From contig CAKPCF010000022.1 of the NCBI GenBank assembly GCA_934141445.1, forward strand, positions 1 to 29,761: a stretch of 29,761 bases of DNA, in the 5' to 3' direction. The notes beneath the pieces are model-generated. The model saw only the letters and a program-made list of their open reading frames with translations, ran no database searches and was not told the origin of the DNA. Within the stretch, counting starts at the first letter, position 1. Every line of letters starts with the position of its first letter. The stretch comes from an uncultured Clostridia bacterium. GTDB lineage: Bacteria; Bacillota; Clostridia; TANB77; CAG-508. A program made the translations under genes and the position numbers. Positions 22,322-29,761 of this stretch are shown here, one piece after another.

Positions 22322-23335
22322 ATGGAAAAGAAAAGAATTTTAACTGGTGATAGACCAACAGGAAAATTACATATAGGACATTATTTTGGTTCTTTAAAAA
22401 AGAGATTGGAATTACAAGAAAATGAAAATTATGAACCATATATATTGATTGCAGATGTTCAAGCTTTAACAGATAATTTTAATAATCCGGAAAAAGTTAG
22501 AAAAAATGTAAGAGAAGTAGCAATGGATTATTTATCAGTAGGAATTGATCCTAAAAAAACAACAATATATATTCAATCAATGGTACCAGAAACAGCAGAA
22601 CTTACTGTTTTTTATTCAAATTTTGTAACAATAGCTAGATTGCAAAGAAATCCAACAGTAAAAACCGAAATTGAACAAAAGAGAGAATTATTTGGAGAAA
22701 GTGTAACTTATGGATTTTTGGGATATCCAGTTAGCCAAGCAGCTGATATTACAGCCTTTGAAGGAGCTTTAGTTCCAGTGGGAGAAGACCAATTACCTTT
22801 AATAGAGCAATGTAGGGAAATTGTTAGAAAATTTAATAGTGTTTATGGAGATGTTTTAATAGAACCACAAGCAGTTTTATCTAGTAGTAAAAGAATTAAA
22901 GGCCTAGATGGAAATGAAAAAATGGGTAAATCTTTAGGAAATGCTATATATTTATCTGATAGCGAAGAAGAAATTTCTAAAAAGGTTATGAGTGCTGTGA
23001 CTGATCCTAATAGAATAAAAAAAGATGATTTAGGAAATCCAGATGTATGTATGGTCGCATATTATCATAATTTATTTACAGATAAAGAAGAATGCGCAAA
23101 AATTTGTGAAGAATGTAGACAGGGAAAAAGGGGCTGTGTAGCTTGTAAAAAAGAACTTACAAAAAATATTTCTGATACGTTAAGACCTGTTAGAGAAAAA
23201 AGAGCATATTATGAAGCACATCCAGAAGAGGTTGATGCTATATTAAAAGAAGGAACAGAAAAAGCAAGAAAAACAGCTAAAGAGACCATGAAGAAAATAA
23301 AGAAGGCTATGATGCTAAATTATTTTGAAGATTAA
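22322..23335 (+). CDS. trpS: Tryptophan-tRNA ligase, predicted Fe-S type
   Basis: 337 aa from ATG 22322 (MEKKRILTGDRPTGKLHIGHYFGSL); the longer ORF upstream has no family similarity. Class I synthetase charging tRNA-Trp. HIGH motif at 17-20, KMGKS at 200-204. The C-terminal anticodon-binding part carries C243, C265, C272 and C275 (C-x21-C-x6-C-x2-C), very close to the C-x22-C-x6-C-x2-C [4Fe-4S] site described for Thermotoga TrpRS; C258 and C262 are extra. The likely SD is AAGGGTGA. Confidence 0.95.
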   Translation: MEKKRILTGDRPTGKLHIGHYFGSLKKRLELQENENYEPYILIADVQALTDNFNNPEKVRKNVREVAMDYLSVGIDPKKTTIYIQSMVPETAELTVFYSNFVTIARLQRNPTVKTEIEQKRELFGESVTYGFLGYPVSQAADITAFEGALVPVGEDQLPLIEQCREIVRKFNSVYGDVLIEPQAVLSSSKRIKGLDGNEKMGKSLGNAIYLSDSEEEISKKVMSAVTDPNRIKKDDLGNPDVCMVAYYHNLFTDKEECAKICEECRQGKRGCVACKKELTKNISDTLRPVREKRAYYEAHPEEVDAILKEGTEKARKTAKETMKKIKKAMMLNYFED

Positions 23336-23370
23336 ATATATGATTATAAAATATGAGATTTAAGAATTAG

Positions 23371-23408
23371 AAAGGAGATATGATATATTAAAAAATGATA
23401 TATCATAT
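23371..23408 (+). promoter_or_regulatory. Distant SD plus hairpin before the obgE start codon
   Basis: The SD AAAGGAG (23371-23377) is 40 bases before the obgE ATG. Immediately after it ATATGATATAT (23378-23388) pairs perfectly with ATATATCATAT (23398-23408), 11 bp with a 9-base loop. Nine bases (AATAAAAAA) then lead to the ATG. If the hairpin folds, SD and start are 9 bases apart, the ideal distance. The same layout occurs before the U32 gene. Confidence 0.6.
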
Positions 23409-23417
23409 AATAAAAAA

Positions 23418-24692
23418 ATGTTTGTAGATTATGCAAAAATTATAATTGAATCAGGAAAGGGCGGAGATGGTGCAGCTACTTTTAGAAGAGAAAAATATGT
23501 TGCAGCAGGTGGTCCTGATGGTGGAGACGGGGGAAAAGGTGGAGACATCTATTTTGAAGTTGACCCAGATACAAATACACTTGTAGATTTTAGATTTACT
23601 AAAAAATTTAAAGCTAAAAGTGGTGAAAATGGAAGTGGTAATCGTTGCTTTGGAAAAAGTGGTGATGATTTAACTGTAAAAGTACCAAAGGGCACAATTG
23701 TAAAAGATGCAGAAACGGGAAAAGTAATTGTAGATATGTCTGAAGACGGACAAAGAGAACTTATATTAAAAGGTGGTAGAGGTGGCAAAGGTAATGTTCA
23801 TTTTGCTACTTCAACTAGACAAGCTCCTCATTTTGCAATAGATGGAGAAAAAGGAAAAGTAAAGGAAATTATACTTGAACTTAAATTACTTGCAGATGTT
23901 GGTTTAATAGGATTTCCAAATGTTGGAAAATCAACAATTTTATCTAGAGTTACAGCAGCAACACCTAAAATAGCAGATTATCATTTTACAACAATAGATC
24001 CAAATTTAGGAGTTGTAAAAACAGAACATGGAGATAGTTTTGTTTTAGCAGATATACCAGGTATCATTGAAGGTGCTAGCGAAGGTGTAGGTTTAGGTAT
24101 AAGATTTTTAAGACATGTTGAAAGAACAAGATTATTATTACATGTAATTGATGTTGCTGGTACTGAAGGAAGAAATCCTGCTGATGATTTTAATAAAATA
24201 AATGAAGAGTTAAAAAAATATAGTGAAAAATTAGCAAGCAGAAAACAAATTATTGTTGCCAATAAAGCTGATAGTATGCAAGATGAAAATAACTATGAAA
24301 CTCTTGAAAAAATTGCTAAGGAACAAAATTTAGAAATATTCAAGATTTCAGCAGTTACTGGTGAAGGATTAAATGAATTATTTAATCATGTTGCTGAAGT
24401 AATAAAAACACTTCCAAAAGAGGAAATTGTAGAACCAGAAGAAAGAATGTTATATACATTAGAAGAGGAAGAAGAACCATTTACAGTAACAAGAAAAAAT
24501 AATGAATTCTTTGTAGAAGGTCCAACTATAGATAGACTAATGTCAAGAGTAAATACAGAGGATAATGAATCTTTTGCTTACTTACAAAGAATGATGAAAA
24601 AATTGGGAATTGATGATGCTTTAAGAAATAATGGCGTAAAAGAAGGAGATACAGTTAATATCTTAGATTGGGTATTTGAATGGTATGAATAA
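23418..24692 (+). CDS. obgE: Obg-family GTPase
   Basis: 424 aa. GTPase acting in 50S maturation and stress signalling; some members bind ppGpp. N-terminal Gly-rich Obg domain (GKGGDGAATFRREKYVAAGGPDGGDGGKGGD, ~13-43; KGGRGGKGNVHF), G domain with P-loop GFPNVGKST, DIPGI and ANKAD, and a C-terminal OCT domain (TVTRKNNEFFVEGPTIDRLMSRVN to the end, LDWVFEWYE). The start MFVDYAKI is canonical, and no in-frame upstream start exists. The SD is separated from it by a hairpin. A weak promoter may lie at 23325-23352, overlapping the 3' end of trpS. Confidence 0.96.
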   Translation: MFVDYAKIIIESGKGGDGAATFRREKYVAAGGPDGGDGGKGGDIYFEVDPDTNTLVDFRFTKKFKAKSGENGSGNRCFGKSGDDLTVKVPKGTIVKDAETGKVIVDMSEDGQRELILKGGRGGKGNVHFATSTRQAPHFAIDGEKGKVKEIILELKLLADVGLIGFPNVGKSTILSRVTAATPKIADYHFTTIDPNLGVVKTEHGDSFVLADIPGIIEGASEGVGLGIRFLRHVERTRLLLHVIDVAGTEGRNPADDFNKINEELKKYSEKLASRKQIIVANKADSMQDENNYETLEKIAKEQNLEIFKISAVTGEGLNELFNHVAEVIKTLPKEEIVEPEERMLYTLEEEEEPFTVTRKNNEFFVEGPTIDRLMSRVNTEDNESFAYLQRMMKKLGIDDALRNNGVKEGDTVNILDWVFEWYE

Positions 24693-24700
24693 AATAAACA

Positions 24701-24767
24701 AAACTTTCGTTTGACAAAACAAATGATTTATGATAATATATTTTTAGTAAAAACGAATAAAAGTTCG
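24701..24767 (+). promoter_or_regulatory. lexA promoter with LexA box
   Basis: A perfect -35 TTGACA (24711-24716) and a -10-like TAATAT (24734-24739) form the promoter. CGAAT-AAAA-GTTCG (24754-24767) matches the Gram-positive LexA box CGAAC-N4-GTTCG with one mismatch and lies just downstream of the start site. A weaker AAAC-TTTC-GTTT (24701-24712) overlaps the -35 and may be a second, degenerate site. Both suggest autorepression. Confidence 0.78.
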
Positions 24768-24801
24768 ATATGTTGGAATATAAGTATAAGGAGCGTATAT
24801 A

Positions 24802-25458
24802 ATGAGAAGAAAAGATCCAGATAGCTTAAATAAAAGAGAAAAAGCAATATTGAAATTTATTGAAAAGCAAGTTGTTGAAAATGGTTATCCACCATCTGTT
24901 AGAGAAATTGGAAAAGCAGTTGGTTTAAAATCTACAGCAACTGTACATGGTTATTTAGAATCTTTAGAGAAAAAGGGATATATCAAAAAAGAAAGTCAAA
25001 AAGGTAGAACTTTAAAATTATTAAAAGGTGGTAATTTAGAAGGGGAGCAAACTACTTTTGATAAGCCTGTTTATACAAACAAAGAAATGGTAGAAGTTCC
25101 AGTAGTTGGAAAAATTACAGCAGGAGCACCAATATTAGCCGTTGAGAATGTAACAGATACATTTCCTATACCACTTGATTTTGTTGGAAATAGTGAAAGT
25201 TTCATGCTTACTGTTAGAGGAGAGAGTATGATTGAAGCTGGAATTTTAAATGGAGACTATATTTTAGTTCGTAAACAAAATACAGCAACAAATGGAGAAA
25301 TTGTTGTTGCTTTAATAGAAGATGAGGCAACAGTTAAAACTTTCTATAAAGAGAAAGATCATATAAGATTACAACCAGAAAATTCAACAATGGATCCAAT
25401 TATAGTTCCAAATTGTGAAATTTTAGGTAAAGTAATTGGTGTATTTAGAAAAATGTAA
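24802..25458 (+). CDS. lexA: LexA repressor of the SOS response
   Basis: 218 aa. N-terminal winged helix (NGYPPSVREIGKAVGLKSTATVHGYLESLEKKGYI, residues ~31-65) and C-terminal S24 self-cleavage domain. The scissile bond A107-G108 lies in GKITAGAP. The catalytic serine is S142 (VRGESM) and the lysine is K179 (ATVKTF). RecA-stimulated self-cleavage would release SOS genes. SD AAGGAG eight bases upstream. The promoter carries a LexA box, and a terminator follows the gene. Confidence 0.96.
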   Translation: MRRKDPDSLNKREKAILKFIEKQVVENGYPPSVREIGKAVGLKSTATVHGYLESLEKKGYIKKESQKGRTLKLLKGGNLEGEQTTFDKPVYTNKEMVEVPVVGKITAGAPILAVENVTDTFPIPLDFVGNSESFMLTVRGESMIEAGILNGDYILVRKQNTATNGEIVVALIEDEATVKTFYKEKDHIRLQPENSTMDPIIVPNCEILGKVIGVFRKM

Positions 25459-25481
25459 TTATTGTAAAAGCTTAAGTTTAT

Positions 25482-25517
25482 AAAAAATCCGTATTAAATT
25501 TTAATACGGATTTTTTT
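25482..25517. terminator. Bidirectional terminator between lexA and mutS2
   Basis: AAAAAATCCGTATTA (25482-25496) pairs with TAATACGGATTTTTT (25502-25516) around a short loop, with a T-run on either strand. It lies 23 bases after lexA and 86 bases beyond the mutS2 stop on the other strand, so it can serve both. Confidence 0.88.
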
Positions 25518-25602
25518 AGACTATTGGAAAAGTATATTAAAAATATTTTGTCTAAGTAATTTCAAATTTAATATTTCTTATATATTTGAAAAATATACTT
25601 GT

Positions 25603-27942
25603 TTATTTGAGTTCAACAACAGTAACGCCCATTTCACCTTCTCCAAAAGTTCCTAAACGATAACTTTTTACATGAGGGTGATTCTTTAAAAATTTATGTA
25701 TTCCTTTGCGCAAAGCACCAGTGCCTTTACCATGTACAATATGAATTGTATTAAGACCATTATAAGCACATGTATCAAGGTACTTGTCTATTGCAAAACA
25801 AGCTTCTTCAACATTTTGACCAATAACATTTATTTCAGGAGAAACTGATTGAATATGTAATTTATGTTCTTTAGAATAAGAGTAATTTTTTTCTAGTTTG
25901 CTTTCTTGTTTACCAATTTCTAAATCTGTAAGTTTAAAATTCATTTTCATAATACCAACTTGTACTTGAACAACTTTGTCTTTATTTGGCATTGTTATTA
26001 TATTGCCAGTTTGATTTAAAGATGGTATAAATACAGACATACCAAGTTTTATAGAATCTTCTTTTAAAGTCTTTTCTGTTGGAGTTGTAATCTTTTTTGT
26101 TTGAAGATTATTTAATTTTGTATTTATATTGTTTCTAGCATAATTTAGATGTTTTACAGTTGTACCTTTTTCAATATCACGAATTAAATTAGTTGCTTCT
26201 TCTTTAGCATCTAACAAAATTTCTTTTGCTTGTTCTTTAGCTTTATCTAAAATTTCTTGTTCTTGCTCTTTTAGTGAAGAATTATTATGTTTTAAATCTT
26301 TTCTTAATTTTTCTATTTCGGCTGATTTTTCAAGAATTTCTTGTTTTTCTTTTTCTATTAGTTGTTTATCTTCGTATATGTTTTTTAGCAAATCTTCAAT
26401 ATTTATTTCATCATTAGAAAGAAAATCTTTTGCTCTTTTAATAATATCTTCTGGAATTCCAAGCTTTTGACTAATAGCAAATGCATTGCTTGTACCAGGA
26501 ACACCTATCAATAAATGATAAGTAGGAGTTAGAGTATTTATATTAAATTCTGCACTAGCGTTTTCAAAACCTGGAGTATTTAATGCATAATGTTTGATTT
26601 CTGGATAGTGTGTAGTTGCAAGTGTTAGAGCACCACGTTGATTTAAGTTCTCTAAAATACTAATTGCCAAACTTGCGCCTTCGATAGGGTCTGTTCCGGA
26701 ACCTAATTCATCTAACAAAATTAAACTATTCTCAGTAGCTATAGACAAAATTTCAGCAATTTTTGTCATGTGAGATGAGAAAGTACTTAATGAGTCTGCA
26801 ATACTTTGTTCGTCTCCAATATCAGCAAAAATATTATCAAATAAACAAATAGTGCTATTTTCTTTTGCTGGAATATGCATTCCAGACATTGTCATACAAG
26901 TAAGTAAGCCAACTGTTTTCAAAGTAACTGTTTTTCCACCAGTATTAGGTCCAGTAATAATTAAGCTAGTGTAATTTTCTCCAAGAGAAATATCATTTTT
27001 TATGGCAATATCTTTATTTATTAAAGGATGCCAAGCTTGTAATAAGATAATCTTTTTTTCATGATTTATTTTTGCAGCTGAACCGTCTATATCTTTAGAA
27101 TATTTTGCTTTTGCAAAGATAAAGTCTAAAAGTCCAATTAAATTTGCATTATTTTGTAATTCGTTTATTAAATCATAAAACATACTAGAAAGTTTTTCTA
27201 ATATTTGTTCGATTTCAAGATTTTCTTCTAAATTTAATTTATTTATATCATTATTTAAATCAAATACAGATAATGGTTCTATAAAAACAGTCGAACCACT
27301 AGAAGAAATATCATGAACAAAACCTTTTACTTCAGAACGATATTCATTTTTGACTGGAATTACAAATCTTCCAGCACGCATAGTAACTACTGGTTCTTGT
27401 ACATATTTTGTTCTAAGTAGAGAATTTAACTTATTTTTAATTTCTTGTTCTTTTTCACGTTTATTTCTACGGATAGTAGCAAGTTTCACTGAAGCTGTAT
27501 CTGAAATTGTATATTCATCTATAATACTAGAAAAAATAGTCTTTTCCAAGGATTCATTAGTATATAGATTATAAAATAAATTTGTTAAATTTTTAAATTC
27601 AGATAAATCAAAATCAGAATTGAAAAAATAATTTTTTAGTTCATGAGATATCTGTAAAATTTCTCCTAAATCTAAAAGTTGTTTAGCTGATAGAGAAGAT
27701 AATGTTTCTAATCTTTTTAAAGAAACAGTGATATCAGCAATTTCACTAATTGGCACAGAACCTTTTCTGTATAACAAAATAACAGCTTCTGAAGTTTGAT
27801 CTAAAGCTTTTTGTATGTCCTTTTCAGTTGAAAGAGGTTCAATATTAGTTGCAAAACCTTTCCCAATATAAGTTTTACAATAACTAGTTAATATTTCACA
27901 TATTTTTGAAAATTCTATTTTTTCTAAATATTTTATATTCAT
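25603..27942 (-). CDS. mutS2: MutS2 ATPase/endonuclease
   Basis: 779 aa from the ATG at 27942 (MNIKYLEKIEF), with GAAAGG seven bases upstream; the longer ORF adds 13 unlike residues. MutS2 suppresses homologous recombination and, in B. subtilis, also rescues collided ribosomes. It has the MutS core/lever, Walker A GPNTGGKT, Walker B LILLDELGSGTDP, a long K/E-rich coiled coil, and a C-terminal Smr domain with HIVHGKGTGALRKG. The Smr LDLRG-type motif reads INVIG, losing its Asp and Arg. No mismatch-repair MutS domain I is present. A weak extended -10 (TGATATTAT) lies upstream on the minus strand near 27990. Confidence 0.95.
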   Translation of the reverse strand: MNIKYLEKIEFSKICEILTSYCKTYIGKGFATNIEPLSTEKDIQKALDQTSEAVILLYRKGSVPISEIADITVSLKRLETLSSLSAKQLLDLGEILQISHELKNYFFNSDFDLSEFKNLTNLFYNLYTNESLEKTIFSSIIDEYTISDTASVKLATIRRNKREKEQEIKNKLNSLLRTKYVQEPVVTMRAGRFVIPVKNEYRSEVKGFVHDISSSGSTVFIEPLSVFDLNNDINKLNLEENLEIEQILEKLSSMFYDLINELQNNANLIGLLDFIFAKAKYSKDIDGSAAKINHEKKIILLQAWHPLINKDIAIKNDISLGENYTSLIITGPNTGGKTVTLKTVGLLTCMTMSGMHIPAKENSTICLFDNIFADIGDEQSIADSLSTFSSHMTKIAEILSIATENSLILLDELGSGTDPIEGASLAISILENLNQRGALTLATTHYPEIKHYALNTPGFENASAEFNINTLTPTYHLLIGVPGTSNAFAISQKLGIPEDIIKRAKDFLSNDEINIEDLLKNIYEDKQLIEKEKQEILEKSAEIEKLRKDLKHNNSSLKEQEQEILDKAKEQAKEILLDAKEEATNLIRDIEKGTTVKHLNYARNNINTKLNNLQTKKITTPTEKTLKEDSIKLGMSVFIPSLNQTGNIITMPNKDKVVQVQVGIMKMNFKLTDLEIGKQESKLEKNYSYSKEHKLHIQSVSPEINVIGQNVEEACFAIDKYLDTCAYNGLNTIHIVHGKGTGALRKGIHKFLKNHPHVKSYRLGTFGEGEMGVTVVELK

Positions 27943-28073
27943 TTTTATGCCTTTCAATAAATTTTTTATTAAAAATACCAAAATATAATATCACAAAAAG
28001 TAAGTAAAATAAAGGGGTTCAGAAAATTAAGTAAGAAAAATATGAAAAAATTTAAAAAAGTTTTGAAAAAAAC

Positions 28074-28102
28074 TTGACAGAACAGGTATATTGAATTATA
28101 AT
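28074..28102 (+). promoter_or_regulatory. Consensus promoter of the CAT tRNA
   Basis: Perfect TTGACA (28074-28079), 17 bases, perfect TATAAT (28097-28102). The 5' leader before the tRNA contains a small hairpin, GCGTT/AACGC (28110-28126). Confidence 0.92.
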
Positions 28103-28128
28103 GTAAGAGCGTTAAGCAAAGAACGCAA

Positions 28129-28205
28129 GCGCCATTAGCTCAGCTGGTCAGAGCAACCGGCTCATAACCGGTGGGTCCAAGGTTCGAATCCTTGATGGCG
28201 CACCA
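28129..28205 (+). tRNA. tRNA with CAT anticodon (probably Met; Ile2 possible)
   Basis: 77 bases including an encoded CCA. The acceptor stem GCGCCAT/ATGGCGC is perfect. The anticodon arm ACCGG-CTCATAA-CCGGT places CAT at 28163-28165, and the T arm has GGTTCGAATCC. It lacks the initiator hallmark of a mismatched first pair, so it is not fMet. It is probably the elongator Met tRNA. A tRNA-Ile whose C34 becomes lysidine would look similar and cannot be excluded. It has its own consensus promoter and a hairpin after the CCA. Confidence 0.93.
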
Positions 28206-28240
28206 TAATAAGCTCTTATAAAAGAGCTTATTATAAAATT
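28205..28240 (+). terminator. Hairpin directly after the CAT tRNA
   Basis: ATAATAAGCTCTT (28205-28217) pairs perfectly with AAGAGCTTATTAT (28222-28234) with a 4-base loop, followed by AAAATTTT. The stem uses the final A of the CCA. The T-run is short and delayed, but the position suggests termination and 3'-end processing. Confidence 0.7.
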
Positions 28241-28253
28241 TTATTAAAAAAGG

Positions 28254-28282
28254 TTGACAAATTAAAAGTTTAACTTTATAAT
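28254..28282 (+). promoter_or_regulatory. Consensus promoter of tRNA-Tyr
   Basis: Perfect TTGACA (28254-28259) and TATAAT (28277-28282) with 17-base spacing, the same layout as the promoter of the preceding tRNA. Confidence 0.92.
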
Positions 28283-28301
28283 AATTAACATGTAAATATT
28301 T

Positions 28302-28387
28302 GGGTAGGTGGTCGAGTGGTTAATGGCACCAGACTGTAAATCTGGCCGCGAGAGCGTACGATGGTTCGAATCCATCCCTGCCCACCA
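28302..28387 (+). tRNA. tRNA-Tyr (GTA)
   Basis: 86 bases including encoded CCA. Acceptor GGGTAGG/CCTGCCC with one wobble; anticodon arm CCAGA-CTGTAAA-TCTGG with GTA at 28336-28338; a long variable arm (about CCGCGAGAGCGTACG), as expected for a class II tRNA; T arm GATGG-TTCGAAT-CCATC. Own promoter and terminator. Confidence 0.96.
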
Positions 28388-28435
28388 AAACAGAGTATGA
28401 AAAGCTTTTAGTTTTAATACTCTGTTTTATTTTAT
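28387..28435 (+). terminator. Terminator after tRNA-Tyr
   Basis: AAAACAGAGTA (28387-28397) pairs with TACTCTGTTTT (28418-28428), followed by ATTTTAT. An inner AAAAGCTTTT can extend the fold. Confidence 0.82.
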
Positions 28436-28478
28436 AAAAAAATGTTTATATAAAATCTTTAAATAATTAAAAATATTT

Positions 28479-28552
28479 GCGGGTATAATTTAGTGGTAAA
28501 ATGCAATGCTTCCGACCTTGTCTCGTGGGTTCGATTCCCACTACCCGCTCCA
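28479..28552 (+). tRNA. tRNA-Gly (TCC), with an anticodon-stem mismatch
   Basis: 74 bases including CCA. Acceptor GCGGGTA/TACCCGC is perfect, discriminator T, as is usual for bacterial Gly tRNA. The T arm is GTGGG-TTCGATT-CCCAC. The anticodon loop CTTCCGA puts TCC at 28511-28513 with G at position 37. The anticodon stem CAATG/CCTTG has a T-C mismatch in its fourth pair. No consensus promoter is visible in the 43 bases after the tRNA-Tyr terminator. Mobile-element-like genes follow directly. Confidence 0.85.
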
Positions 28553-28590
28553 TAAGATAAAATCGTCGCACCAATGTGATGTTAATGATT

Positions 28591-28618
28591 AAATCAATCT
28601 GAAAAGATTGGTTTTTTT
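28591..28618 (+). terminator. Terminator after tRNA-Gly
   Basis: AAATCAATCT (28591-28600), GAAA loop, AGATTGGTTT (28605-28614) with one wobble, then a T-run to 28618. It lies 38 bases after the tRNA and before the 90-aa ORF. Confidence 0.85.
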
Positions 28619-28650
28619 GTGCGTTATTGCAAAGAAAGGTGTGATGTGAT

Positions 28651-28923
28651 ATGATTAAAACAATTAAAAAGAAAATCAATATGAGTGATGAACTCAAAGC
28701 CAAAATTAATTGGTCTTGCAAATTTAATAACAGACCCTACCAGATTATTGAGGGTCACCTAAGAATTGTGGAACATACAAATTTAGCGTATGTTGAGCCA
28801 CACAAAGTAATTATTGGAGATACACTATATTTATTCTTCAATGAACAAAAACATTTTTATATTGGGAATTTAAAGAAGAAAATCCCTATTGCTGATTTAT
28901 CAGAATACATAGCAAGGCATTAA
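28651..28923 (+). CDS. Unrecognised 90-aa protein next to a serine recombinase
   Basis: 90 aa; I do not recognise the family. ATG 28651 has AAAGGTG about 9 bases upstream; a second in-frame ATG at 28681 would give 80 aa. The N-terminus is basic (MIKTIKKKINMSDELKAK). The middle (PYQIIEGHLRIVEHTNLAYVEPHKVIIGDTLYLFFNEQKHFYIG) looks like alternating beta strands, so a small beta-rich domain is plausible. There are no membrane segments or zinc site. It is followed by a terminator and the recombinase, which suggests an accessory gene of an integrated element. Confidence 0.6.
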   Translation: MIKTIKKKINMSDELKAKINWSCKFNNRPYQIIEGHLRIVEHTNLAYVEPHKVIIGDTLYLFFNEQKHFYIGNLKKKIPIADLSEYIARH

Positions 28924-28967
28924 TTGAGAGTTTATATACTCCCATAATATTGGTTTATTTTGTCGTG

Positions 28968-29761
<794 letters not shown>

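Noticed and set aside
28467..28721. Minus-strand ORF with the sequence VVGIEPTRQGRKHC
   Set aside because: It is the antisense translation of tRNA-Gly. This VGIEPT-type peptide is a well-known false ORF.

Overview
The window is a strongly AT-rich stretch of chromosome with the standard genetic code (map and the 111-aa gene end in TGA), purine-rich Shine-Dalgarno (SD) sites, and arginine written mostly as AGA. Gene order, the Cys-rich (zinc) forms of several ribosomal proteins, a long L17, an Fe-S type TrpRS, MutS2, and a LexA gene with a CGAAC-N4-GTTCG-type box point to a low-GC Firmicute of class Clostridia. This is inference from sequence; the genus cannot be named.

Positions 1-15973 are the S10-spc-alpha ribosomal superoperon, all on +: (rpsJ 3' end) rplC rplD rplW rplB rpsS rplV rpsC rplP rpmC rpsQ rplN rplX rplE rpsN rpsH rplF rplR rpsE rplO secY adk map infA rpmJ rpsM rpsK rpsD rpoA rplQ. 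It ends at a Rho-independent terminator. rpmD (L30), normally between rpsE and rplO, is missing; its slot holds a perfect 13-bp hairpin and a promoter. Other structured spacers lie before rplR, adk and rpsM. A consensus-like promoter sits across the end of map and should drive infA onward.

Positions 16098-18167 hold a 111-aa membrane-anchored protein resembling a fragment of a GT-A glycosyltransferase, a strong bidirectional terminator, and a divergent RelA/SpoT-fold protein on -. A 435-bp divergent intergenic region follows.

Positions 18168-25458 (+) hold a U32-family tRNA-hydroxylation protein, a zinc-type ArsR/SmtB repressor with the Zn/Cd/Pb P1B-ATPase it very likely controls, trpS, obgE and lexA. 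The U32 and obgE genes share an unusual layout: a good SD lies too far from the start codon, and a hairpin fills the gap, so that folding would restore normal spacing.

Positions 25603-27942 (-) encode MutS2. Positions 28129-28552 hold three tRNA genes (CAT, Tyr-GTA, Gly-TCC); the first two each have a perfect TTGACA-17-TATAAT promoter and a terminator. From about 28553 to the right edge the content looks like one end of an integrated element: an unrecognised 90-aa ORF, a terminator, and the first 236 codons of a large serine recombinase that runs off the window.
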